Source of the DNA: an uncultured Bacteroidota bacterium
Lineage (GTDB): Bacteria > Bacteroidota > Bacteroidia > Chitinophagales > Saprospiraceae
Assembly: GCA_937952445.1 (NCBI GenBank)
Contig: CALGAA010000010.1
Coordinates: 1 to 15,691 of the forward strand
Direction: 5' to 3'
Length of the DNA stretch: 15,691 nucleotides
Position numbers and translations under genes: made by a program. Under the pieces are notes generated by a model that was not told the origin of the DNA, made no database searches, and worked only from the letters and a program-made list of their open reading frames with translations. Within the stretch, counting starts at the first letter, position 1, and each line of letters begins with the position of its first letter. Positions 1 through 6,701 of the stretch are shown in pieces.

Positions 1-1
1 G

Positions 2-604
2 CCCAAAACGCAGGCGGCCTTACTGGAAGCCATGCAGGAACGGTCAGTGACCGTAGCGGGAGATAATTTTCCACTTCCACAACCCTTTTTCGTATTGGCA
101 ACCCAAAACCCGATCGAACAGGAGGGGACCTACCCGCTGCCCGAAGCCCAGTTGGACCGGTTTATGTTCAATATTCCCCTTCAGTATCCGAGCTACGAGG
201 AAGAGTTGCAGGTGGTGAAGAATACGACCGGAGTCCAAACCAGTGAACTGGAACACATCCTGTCGGGTCCGGAAATTCAGTTCTTCCAGGAATTGATCCG
301 GAAAATGCCATTGGCGGATAACGTTCTGGAATACGCAGTCCGCCTGGTGCACAACACCCGTCCGGACGGGGATAATAGCCCCGAAATTGTCAGGGAGTAT
401 ATCCAGTGGGGGGCAGGACCCAGGGCTTCCCAGTATTTGGTACTGGGCGCAAAATGCCACGCCGCTATCCATGGGAAATATTCACCGGATATAGAGGATA
501 TTCAGGCCATTGCAGAGTACGTATTGCGTCATCGAATCGTGCGAAATTACAAAGCAGAGGCAGAAGGATTGACAGAGGAGTTGATTATCAAAAAATTGCT
601 GTAA
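2..604 (+). CDS. MoxR-type AAA+ ATPase, C-terminal part (5' end outside window)
   Basis: The frame is open from base 2 and already inside the AAA+ core, so Walker A and probably Walker B lie upstream of the window. About 200 residues are visible. They begin with PKTQAALLEAMQERSVTV, the stretch that follows Walker B in MoxR proteins. Next come the sensor-1 strand VLATQNPIEQEGTYPLPEAQ with the arginine-finger segment LPEAQLDRF, and then the lid with sensor 2 (WGAGPRASQYLVLGAK). The end (LRHRIVRNYKAEAEG) is typical of the family. MoxR ATPases are thought to act as cytoplasmic chaperone-like motors that insert cofactors or activate partners, often together with DUF58, BatA and other VWA proteins. 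Here no DUF58 gene follows; the next gene is a lipoprotein 85 bases on. A BatA-like gene does lie at 7968-9995, on the other strand. Family assignment is firm; the client is unknown. Confidence 0.93.
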   Translation, partial: PKTQAALLEAMQERSVTVAGDNFPLPQPFFVLATQNPIEQEGTYPLPEAQLDRFMFNIPLQYPSYEEELQVVKNTTGVQTSELEHILSGPEIQFFQELIRKMPLADNVLEYAVRLVHNTRPDGDNSPEIVREYIQWGAGPRASQYLVLGAKCHAAIHGKYSPDIEDIQAIAEYVLRHRIVRNYKAEAEGLTEELIIKKLL

Positions 605-606
605 CA

Positions 607-631
607 GGTCCTTGAGGGATAGTCCCTGACC
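607..631 (+). other. Small hairpin after the MoxR gene
   Basis: Three bases after the MoxR stop codon an outer 4-bp stem (GGTC 607-610 with GACC 628-631) and an inner 5-bp stem (AGGGA 615-619 with TCCCT 623-627) can form a hairpin with a four-base bulge and a TAG loop. No T-tract follows, so this is not a standard intrinsic terminator. It could attenuate or stabilise the transcript, or be chance. Confidence 0.25.
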
Positions 632-633
632 CG

Positions 634-660
634 TTGCATACACCAAAACCGATAATTTTA
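634..660 (+). promoter_or_regulatory. Possible promoter for the DUF4837 gene
   Basis: A TTG at 634-636 is followed, after 16 bases, by TAATTTTA at 653-660. This matches the Bacteroidota -7 consensus TAnnTTTG except at the last base, and the spacing is slightly short for the usual TTG-N17-23. It would give a short leader of about 25 bases before the ATG at 690. Support is weak, but the 85-base gap after the MoxR gene leaves room for a separate promoter. Confidence 0.3.
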
Positions 661-689
661 ACATCTTTAGGGGTGAAAGGACTGTCATT

Positions 690-1772
690 ATGCATAAGAA
701 CAAATTCAATATTTTTTCGCCCATAATCGCTTTTGGTTTTTGGGTATTATTTTTATTTGGCTGTGGAGGAGAAGGGGGAGAATACCGCTCTCAGGTTAAA
801 CCCTCTTCCATGGGGAAAATCTATCAGATCAATACCCTTATTTCACCGGAACTATTCAATTCCAGTTTGATCGATACCTTCGACTTTCGGTATGGTAGGG
901 CTTATCCGATTCTCCCGCAGCCCGAACCCTATTTTGAACTGCGGTATTACGAGGCCTACGAATTGGATGAACAGCCCTTGTTGCGCAACCTGAAGTGTTT
1001 TTTGATCCTGGCGGACATGAGCATTGATGACGAATTGACGCGGATGGTGCGAAGGGATTTTCGAGAATCCATTGATTTTCAAGATTCCGGTGTTCGGATT
1101 GGTCAGGATAAATGGGCCCGGGATCAAATGATCATCTACATTTATGGACCGGACCGCGAATCCCTTATTGATGAGATCAACCGGAGTTATTTAACGGTTT
1201 CCAATCGAATCACGCAATTTTATGACGAAATGGTAAGCTCTACGGTATATGTTCAGGGTCAAAACAGAGCCATCCGGGATACCGTTCTTGAAAAATATGA
1301 CGTGGAAGTCGATATCCCTGCGGACTATGTAATCGGATTGAATGTAGATTCCATCATATGGCTGCGACAGGAAATCCCGCAGTATAGTCGTTCGATTTTG
1401 GTGTCCCGATTCCCGTACCACAGTCAAAGCCAATTTTCAAAAGAAGGAATGATCCAAATGCGCGACGAACTCGGTAAATACATTTCGTCGACGATTGAGG
1501 GCACCTATATGAGAGTGAACCCCATAGATTTACCTGTATTTACTGAAACCACCGAAATCGATGGTAATTTTGCGGTTCGGGCTGTCGGAATTTGGGAAAT
1601 CGTCGGTGATTTTATGGGAGGTGCTTTTGTCTCGTATGCCATCCACGATGAGAAAAATCAAGAGATCGTATTTTTGGATGGCTTTGTGTATGCCCCGGAA
1701 GAAAGGAAAAAGCTGTCTATGATTTTCCTGGATCATATTCTGAGACAGACAAAAATATCAGGAGGAATATGA
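690..1772 (+). CDS. DUF4837 family lipoprotein
   Basis: A 360-residue protein with an N-terminal hydrophobic segment (residues 11-24) ending in a lipobox-like FLFGC, with Cys25 as the probable lipidation site. It is therefore expected to be an envelope lipoprotein; the -2 position is Phe rather than a small residue. The body resembles DUF4837, a Bacteroidota family of unknown function: a conserved early segment PILPQPEPYFELRYYE, then RNLKCFLIL, a central region rich in charged residues and a C-terminal half with alternating beta-like segments. No catalytic motif is visible. The ATG at 690 is chosen because an AAAGG sits nine bases upstream and the signal peptide begins there. The stop overlaps the start of the next gene (ATGA, 1769-1772), which points to translational coupling with the T9SS-exported protein and a possible shared role at the cell surface. 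Family call is fairly secure; function is unknown. Confidence 0.82.
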   Translation: MHKNKFNIFSPIIAFGFWVLFLFGCGGEGGEYRSQVKPSSMGKIYQINTLISPELFNSSLIDTFDFRYGRAYPILPQPEPYFELRYYEAYELDEQPLLRNLKCFLILADMSIDDELTRMVRRDFRESIDFQDSGVRIGQDKWARDQMIIYIYGPDRESLIDEINRSYLTVSNRITQFYDEMVSSTVYVQGQNRAIRDTVLEKYDVEVDIPADYVIGLNVDSIIWLRQEIPQYSRSILVSRFPYHSQSQFSKEGMIQMRDELGKYISSTIEGTYMRVNPIDLPVFTETTEIDGNFAVRAVGIWEIVGDFMGGAFVSYAIHDEKNQEIVFLDGFVYAPEERKKLSMIFLDHILRQTKISGGI

Positions 1773-3637
1773 GGCATGGGAAATCAGGTCATGTCATTTG
1801 GATTTGCCTTATAGCCTGGTTTCCTATTGCTCTTTTTTCACAAGTTACCTGTACCGGAACCTTCGGGGATAATATTTTCACCGAAGGGGATTTTGGTAGA
1901 GGCCCTCAGAATGTATTACCTGATGTATCGGGCCTGGCCCCCGGATATACCTACACCACAGCGACACCTCCCGGCGATGGTTTTTTTACCATTACCAACG
2001 ATATGGGGAGGTGGGGGAATAATTATGATACCTGGCTCAATGTTGGTGATAACAGCGATGATCCCCAGGGATATATGATGGTCGTGAACGCGTCCTATTC
2101 TCCGGGTGTCTTTTACGAACAAACCATCGACAACCTGTGTCCCGATGCGACCTTTGAATTTTCTGCAGATATCCTCAATGTGGTCCGACCCGGGGTGACG
2201 GGACACTCCCTTCCGGATCTGGACTTTCTTATTGACGATTCGGTCCGTTACTCCACAGGTGAAATACCCCAGGATGGCAAGTGGCATAAGCATGGATTTA
2301 CGTTTTCGCTGGAACCCGGCCAATCCAGCCTCAAGCTGACCCTGATCAACAAAGCTCCGGGTGGCATCGGGAATGATTTGGCACTCGACAACATCACATT
2401 CAGACCTTGTGGGCCGGAACCAGATCTTGATCTACCGGACATTGTGAGCTTTTGTCAGGAAGATGGCCAGGCAGGCCGAATCAGTACTTCTGTGGATACG
2501 AATCAATTCGCTCTACAGTGGCAATCCCAATTGTCCGGAGTAGAGGAATGGCAAAACATCGGGCAAGTTAATTTACTGGTATTACCGTTGGACCTGAGTG
2601 TGCCCGGTACTTTTTTTTACCGGTATAAGTTGAGCACCTCCGCTGCGAATCTTGATAATCCGCTGTGTGTATCGTATTCCAAAATGGTCAGGGTGATCGT
2701 AGAACCCAGGGTGTACGAAGTGTGGGATACCATATGTATGGGAAATGTGAGGGGATTTAATGGTCGACTTTTGACCTCACCAGGAACGTATCAAAGCCGC
2801 CTGACATCGGTTCGGGGTTGTGATTCGATCGTGGTACTTCATCTTGCTATGGTGGACAAAAGACCGCTTATTTTTGATTTGGGATTCGAAGATCCGTCGT
2901 GTTTTCAATACGCGGATGGATCGATCGAAATCCAGAACGTCCAGGGTGGTTATCCCCCATATGAGTATTATATCAATGGGGAATCGAATGGATCTCCCCG
3001 AATTGAAAATTTGACCTCCGGGTTGAAAGCCATTCAGGTCCACGATCGATATGGCTGCGTATCTTCACAATCCATCCGCCTGACCGATCCGCCTGAATTT
3101 AAACTGATGCCGATTCCGGATACACAACTCGTACTGGGGGAGCCCCTGACGGTTTCAATACAGGCTTCGGATCCTATTTCCAGCCTGGAGGCGGAACCCA
3201 ACATCCTGGAAAATTGCCCTTCGTGCACCGAAGTTACTTTTGTGCCTTTCCATTCCACCGAAGTAGAGGTCGTGGCGACCAATTCAGCCGGGTGTACCAG
3301 CACAATTCGGTTTTATATCGAGGTGGATGATGAAAATCTGCCGATCGTATTCCCCAATGCATTTTCGCCCAACGGTGATGGTGTGAACGACGATTTTCGG
3401 TTTATAGCTCCACCTTATTTAATAACCCGGATTCGGGAGATACGAATCCTGGATCGATGGGGCAATGAGGTGTATTCTTCCCTTGAGCGTACCGACGGAA
3501 GGGACGTCGTGTTGTGGGATGGAATGACGCAAAGCCAGCAGGTCGAGCCCGGACTTTACGCGTACATCTGTGAAGTGGAGTTGATCAATGGGGAGACTCG
3601 CCTGTATTCAGGTGAGGTTCTGATAACAGGTCTGTAA
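1769..3637 (+). CDS. Secreted multidomain protein with T9SS type B sorting domain
   Basis: A 622-residue protein beginning with a Sec signal peptide (hydrophobic residues 8-24, likely cut near ALFSQ). Residues about 30-213 look like the beta-sandwich, carbohydrate-binding-like module seen in Bacteroidota gliding-associated proteins, ending with KAPGGIGNDLALDNITFRPC. An Ig-like stretch (about 222-315) follows, then a Saprospirales-type module with GCDSIVVLHL (residues 350-359). Next is a SprB-like repeat (about 364-443, including GGYPPYEYYING), and finally the CTD at 527-622: VFPNAFSPNGDGVNDDF, IREIRILDRWGNEVY, WDG, and a closing YSGEVLITGL. That CTD directs export by the type IX system and attachment or release at the surface. 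A clear Shine-Dalgarno GGAGG (1761-1765) lies just before the ATG at 1769, which overlaps the DUF4837 stop. Likely an adhesin or surface-binding protein; its ligand cannot be inferred. The CTD call is very secure, the inner domain borders are approximate. Confidence 0.93.
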   Translation: MRHGKSGHVIWICLIAWFPIALFSQVTCTGTFGDNIFTEGDFGRGPQNVLPDVSGLAPGYTYTTATPPGDGFFTITNDMGRWGNNYDTWLNVGDNSDDPQGYMMVVNASYSPGVFYEQTIDNLCPDATFEFSADILNVVRPGVTGHSLPDLDFLIDDSVRYSTGEIPQDGKWHKHGFTFSLEPGQSSLKLTLINKAPGGIGNDLALDNITFRPCGPEPDLDLPDIVSFCQEDGQAGRISTSVDTNQFALQWQSQLSGVEEWQNIGQVNLLVLPLDLSVPGTFFYRYKLSTSAANLDNPLCVSYSKMVRVIVEPRVYEVWDTICMGNVRGFNGRLLTSPGTYQSRLTSVRGCDSIVVLHLAMVDKRPLIFDLGFEDPSCFQYADGSIEIQNVQGGYPPYEYYINGESNGSPRIENLTSGLKAIQVHDRYGCVSSQSIRLTDPPEFKLMPIPDTQLVLGEPLTVSIQASDPISSLEAEPNILENCPSCTEVTFVPFHSTEVEVVATNSAGCTSTIRFYIEVDDENLPIVFPNAFSPNGDGVNDDFRFIAPPYLITRIREIRILDRWGNEVYSSLERTDGRDVVLWDGMTQSQQVEPGLYAYICEVELINGETRLYSGEVLITGL

Positions 3638-3740
3638 TGCAGTAGAATTGTGATCTGATTTTGATCATTTGGCCTGGTACATCAGCCCCTAAATATGTGA
3701 CCCTTCATAAGGATTCTTTTTAGCCACATCCTCATCATCT

Positions 3741-3761
3741 AAAAATCTTATGTAAAATAAG
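3741..3761 (-). terminator. Weak intrinsic terminator-like hairpin after the gmhB-like gene
   Basis: Read on the minus strand just past the stop of the GmhB-like gene, CTTAT and ATAAG form a 5-bp stem with a 5-base loop, followed by ATTTTT. The stem is short and AT-rich, so termination would be inefficient at best. It lies in the 124-base gap between two convergent genes (stops at 3637 and 3762); nothing else is evident there. Confidence 0.25.
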
Positions 3762-4328
3762 CTATCCGCCGTTTAGCTTCAGGATGGAGCTGACCGAAGG
3801 AAGATCGGGGAGTATGAAATCGGGTTCGTACTTTTGCTCAGGATCGGGATAGCCCAATCGTTCCCCAATTAAAATCGTTTTCATGCCCAGGTTTTGACCA
3901 AAAGCAACGTCGGAAATCGCATCACCCACCACCACTGATTTGTTGAAATCGATGCCTGGATAATCCTGTTTTGCCCGATAAGCCAGAGTGGGGGAGGGCT
4001 TTCGGCAATTGTTGTTTTGTCCTGCCAAATCCCCGCAATAGTAAACCGAATCGATGCATCCACCAGCTTCGACGACCTTTTGCATCATAAATTGATGGAT
4101 ATGAGTGAGTTGTTTCTCCGTGAGTATTCCTTTCCCAATCCCTTGCTGGTTGGTGACCACGATGATGTATCCAAATAGTTTCGATAATTGAGCCAGGGTG
4201 GGTAAGACTTTCGGTAAAAACTCAAAATCCCTGATTTCATTGATGTAACCATCCGGAATTCGACGGTTGATGACACCGTCGCGATCGAGAAACAGTGTCC
4301 ACTGGCGATCTATAGCCAGCTTATGCAT
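3762..4328 (-). CDS. gmhB: GmhB-like D-glycero-D-manno-heptose 1,7-bisphosphate phosphatase (HAD family)
   Basis: A 188-residue HAD phosphatase of the histidinol-phosphatase/GmhB type, the usual length. It carries the nucleophile motif FLDRDGVIN (Asp15, Asp17), the motif II segment VVTNQQGIGKG (Thr59-Asn60), CRKPSP with Lys110, and the acidic motif VVVGDAISDVAFG (Asp136, Asp140). GmhB removes the 1-phosphate from heptose bisphosphate in ADP-heptose synthesis in the cytoplasm. The ATG at 4328 is preferred over an upstream in-frame start at 4466, because the upstream extension lies wholly inside the gmhA-like gene and lacks family sequence; the two genes then overlap by eight bases (ATGCATAA), consistent with translational coupling. 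Oddity: of the four Cys/His residues that bind zinc in typical members, only Cys98 and Cys108 remain, with Asp100 and Asn106 at the other two positions. Partner gene gmhA and a glycosyltransferase support heptose use; substrate specificity is inferred. Confidence 0.85.
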   Translation of the reverse strand: MHKLAIDRQWTLFLDRDGVINRRIPDGYINEIRDFEFLPKVLPTLAQLSKLFGYIIVVTNQQGIGKGILTEKQLTHIHQFMMQKVVEAGGCIDSVYYCGDLAGQNNNCRKPSPTLAYRAKQDYPGIDFNKSVVVGDAISDVAFGQNLGMKTILIGERLGYPDPEQKYEPDFILPDLPSVSSILKLNGG

Positions 4329-4914
4329 CGGGGAATATTTCGGCTTCCACCAGTTCACAAATAATATGGCCGGCAAGGATGTGTCCCTCCTGGATACGTG
4401 CGGTATCCGTGGACGGGATGCGAACTTCGATATCACAATGATCCGCCAAATCACCCCCATTTCCACCTGTAAAGGCTACGACGGGCATTTTTATTTCGAT
4501 GGCTTTCTGAGCAGCCAAAACCACATTTTTTGAATTCCCGGAGGTAGAAATGGCCACCAATACATCTCCCGAACGACCCATGGCCTGAACCATGCGGGAG
4601 AAAACCTGATCGTAACCAAAATCATTTCCCACGGCAGTGAGAAACGACGTATTGACGTGAAGGGCTTCCGCGAACAGAGGAGCTCGGTTTTTGCGAAACC
4701 GGCCGGACAACTCTGCCGACAAATGCTGGGCATCCGCCGCACTTCCGCCATTTCCACACCACAATACCTTGCCATGATGCCGATAAGCATGAACCATCAA
4801 CCCCGCAGCCAGTTCGATCGCCTGAAGCAGCGCATCGGAGTGGAGCATTTTGTCTTTCACCGCTATTGATTCCCGGATACTCCCGGAAATTTTCCTGGAA
4901 TAATCGATTCCCAT
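4321..4914 (-). CDS. gmhA: GmhA-like phosphoheptose isomerase (SIS domain)
   Basis: A 197-residue single-SIS-domain protein. It isomerises sedoheptulose 7-phosphate to D-glycero-D-manno-heptose 7-phosphate, the first step towards ADP-heptose. Visible signatures are the phosphosugar loop WCGNGGSAADAQHLSAELSG (residues 52-71), the second phosphate-binding loop AISTSGNSKN (121-130), FTGGNGGDLAD, and the family-specific PSTDTARIQEGHI. By comparison with E. coli GmhA the zinc ligands would be His64, Glu68, Gln175 and His183, all present. The start at 4914 gives the usual helical N-terminus. The gene follows the GT2 gene by 28 bases and overlaps the gmhB-like gene, so the three are probably cotranscribed. 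HldE (kinase/adenylyltransferase) is not in the window, so the pathway is only partly represented. Other SIS proteins such as DiaA share the fold, but the adjacent phosphatase favours GmhA. Confidence 0.9.
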   Translation of the reverse strand: MGIDYSRKISGSIRESIAVKDKMLHSDALLQAIELAAGLMVHAYRHHGKVLWCGNGGSAADAQHLSAELSGRFRKNRAPLFAEALHVNTSFLTAVGNDFGYDQVFSRMVQAMGRSGDVLVAISTSGNSKNVVLAAQKAIEIKMPVVAFTGGNGGDLADHCDIEVRIPSTDTARIQEGHILAGHIICELVEAEIFPDA

Positions 4915-4942
4915 TTTGCCATTTTCTGGTTAATAATTTGAT

Positions 4943-6004
4943 CTAAAGCTCGCTTTCTGAGAATCTGGGGTCTTTGACCTGGAGCTTTTTAAGTTGATCC
5001 ACCGCTTTGTGATCGTTGTGATCAAAACCGGTTATCGTATCCAGTTGGTACTTATTCCGATCCGCAGCATTGCGGGAAATCAGTTCGCCAAGAAATCCAG
5101 CTAAAAAAAGCTGGGTCCCCACAATGATGCTCAGTAAAGCTATATAAAAATACGGATTGGAAGTAATCAACGGTGCTGCGATTCCCCGATTTAGGGCGAT
5201 CAGCTTATCCACGCCCAGATATATCGCGGCCAAAACACCAATCAGGAAAATGAAGGAACCAAGCAAACCGAAAAAATGCATCGGGCTTTTTCCAAATTTT
5301 CCCATAAAGAAAATGGTCAGTAAATCGAGAAACCCGTTGACGAAACGGGACACCCCAAATTTACTGGATCCGTATTTTCGGGGTTGATGCTGCACCACCT
5401 TTTCTCCGATCTTTTGAAAACCGGCCCACTTTACGATGATGGGAATGTACCGGTGCATCTCCCCGTAGACCTCGATCGAATGAACTACCTTATGGCGGTA
5501 TGATTTCAACCCACAATTGAAATCGTGTAGAGGAATACCTGAAATTTTCCGGGCAGCCCAGTTGAATAATTTGGATGGCAGGTTTTTGGTCCATTTGTTG
5601 TCATAACGAACTTTTTTCCAGCCCGACACGATGTCATAACCATCCTGGACGATCATCCGGTGCAATTCGGGGATTTCCTCCGGGCTGTCCTGAAGATCAG
5701 CATCCATGGTCACGATCACTTCTCCCCTCGAAATATTGAAGCCCGTATTGAGCGCAGCGGATTTTCCATAATTCCTCCGAAATTTAATGCCACGTACGTT
5801 GGATTGGCGGCGGGATATCTCTTCGATAATGGACCACGAACGATCTGTGGAACCATCATCGATGAAGATGATTTCAAAACTCAATCCATGCCTGGTCAAC
5901 GTCTTCCGGATCCATTCCTCGAGTTCCTTCAGCGATTCCTCTTCGTTGAGAAGCGGTATCACGATGGACAGGTCAAACGGGTATGCTGTACTTTGTGAAG
6001 TCAT
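4943..6004 (-). CDS. GT2 family glycosyltransferase, polyprenyl-phosphate sugar transferase type
   Basis: A 353-residue protein with a cytoplasmic GT-A domain and two C-terminal membrane helices (about 245-265 and 286-308), the architecture of GtrB/DPM1-like enzymes that load a sugar from a nucleotide donor onto a polyprenyl phosphate. Motifs: SIVIPLLNEEESL (13-25), IIFIDDGSTD (45-54), FRRNYGKSAALNTGF, and the metal-binding DADLQDSPEEIP (101-112), followed by HDFNCGLKSYR near 160-170 and SSKFGVSRFVNGFLDLL before the first helix. The gene start overlaps the stop of the DUF4199 gene (ATGA, 6001-6004), and the gmhA-like gene follows after 28 bases, so an envelope glycan or glycolipid role is likely. 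The sugar is not evident; the neighbouring gmhA/gmhB genes do not by themselves prove it is heptose. Confidence 0.9.
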   Translation of the reverse strand: MTSQSTAYPFDLSIVIPLLNEEESLKELEEWIRKTLTRHGLSFEIIFIDDGSTDRSWSIIEEISRRQSNVRGIKFRRNYGKSAALNTGFNISRGEVIVTMDADLQDSPEEIPELHRMIVQDGYDIVSGWKKVRYDNKWTKNLPSKLFNWAARKISGIPLHDFNCGLKSYRHKVVHSIEVYGEMHRYIPIIVKWAGFQKIGEKVVQHQPRKYGSSKFGVSRFVNGFLDLLTIFFMGKFGKSPMHFFGLLGSFIFLIGVLAAIYLGVDKLIALNRGIAAPLITSNPYFYIALLSIIVGTQLFLAGFLGELISRNAADRNKYQLDTITGFDHNDHKAVDQLKKLQVKDPRFSESEL

Positions 6005-6513
6005 CTTTGTCGGGTTCTGAAAATCGCTGCGAGAATGAGACTGACAAGCGCTCCGGGTATGATCAGGGAAAAGAAGTAACTGAATATGGTTTGGTTAAGC
6101 GTAGGACGGTAAGAAGTTTCTCTGATTTGGTCCACCATTAATTCCAGTTGTTCTTCATCGAACAGGTTGTTCAGTACTCCTGTATTCATGATCTCCAGAG
6201 CTTTTTCTTTGGCGATGTCCGCTAATTCGGGATCGATAAAATTGTACAGAATATAATTAAATATCAGGTAGATGCCGTTCCCGATTAAAAAAGGGATCAT
6301 CGATTCTTTGAAGGCATCCGCAAAGCTCAGTTCGTCGTAGTCCTTTCGGGCTTCACGGGTGGCGAGCACCATGGCCACGATAAGAAGGAGGGTAGGAAAG
6401 TAACTCATTGCAAAATGCACCATCAACCGATTGTTGATCATGTCCACCACAAAGAGAATTAGCACTATGGCCCCTCCTGCTAAAAGCCCAAGGTTTACCG
6501 ATTTATTTTCCAT
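6001..6513 (-). CDS. DUF4199 family membrane protein
   Basis: A 170-residue integral membrane protein with four predicted helices (about residues 8-25, 35-52, 73-92 and 142-165). Between helices 3 and 4 lies a polar, acidic segment (about 93-138) that should face one side of the membrane. Topology, length and the N-terminal pattern fit DUF4199, a Bacteroidota family without known function. It is first in the minus-strand group and is coupled by an ATGA overlap to the GT2 glycosyltransferase, so it may assist that enzyme, for example in handling the lipid-linked product; this is inference from context only. A candidate promoter lies about 75 bases upstream of its ATG at 6513. Confidence 0.78.
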   Translation of the reverse strand: MENKSVNLGLLAGGAIVLILFVVDMINNRLMVHFAMSYFPTLLLIVAMVLATREARKDYDELSFADAFKESMIPFLIGNGIYLIFNYILYNFIDPELADIAKEKALEIMNTGVLNNLFDEEQLELMVDQIRETSYRPTLNQTIFSYFFSLIIPGALVSLILAAIFRTRQR

Positions 6514-6587
6514 ATTCGTCCAAACATTAAAACGTATTGAGGCGACTAAGCTGTTTCAGCCAACGTGCTCACATAAAGAAATTCATA

Positions 6588-6619
6588 CAAAAATACGACT
6601 TCAAAGCCAATTTCTTCAA
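6588..6619 (-). promoter_or_regulatory. Candidate Bacteroidota-type promoter for the DUF4199-GT2-gmhA-gmhB operon
   Basis: On the minus strand TATTTTTG (plus coordinates 6588-6595) fits the -7 consensus TAnnTTTG exactly. A TTG (6617-6619) stands 21 bases upstream, within the spacing known for Flavobacterium-type promoters. Transcription would begin near 6580 and give a leader of roughly 65-70 bases. The site lies in the 188-base gap after the dihydroorotase-like gene, which suggests that the two minus-strand groups are at least partly independent. Confidence 0.45.
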
Positions 6620-6701
6620 TATTCAAATCAAAATGAGGATATCATGTACGTGATTTGAGGGAACGTAGAGATGCCGGCGAAATAGCCGACTTTTACGGTG
6701 G

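Noticed and set aside
3650..3667. Short hairpin TGATC-TGATTTT-GATCA after the T9SS gene
   Set aside because: A 5-bp stem without a T-tract is too weak to call a terminator.
4329..4466. N-terminal extension of the GmhB-like protein to an ATG at 4466
   Set aside because: The extra 46 residues lie inside the gmhA coding sequence and do not resemble the family. The ATG at 4328 overlaps the gmhA stop and gives the standard length.
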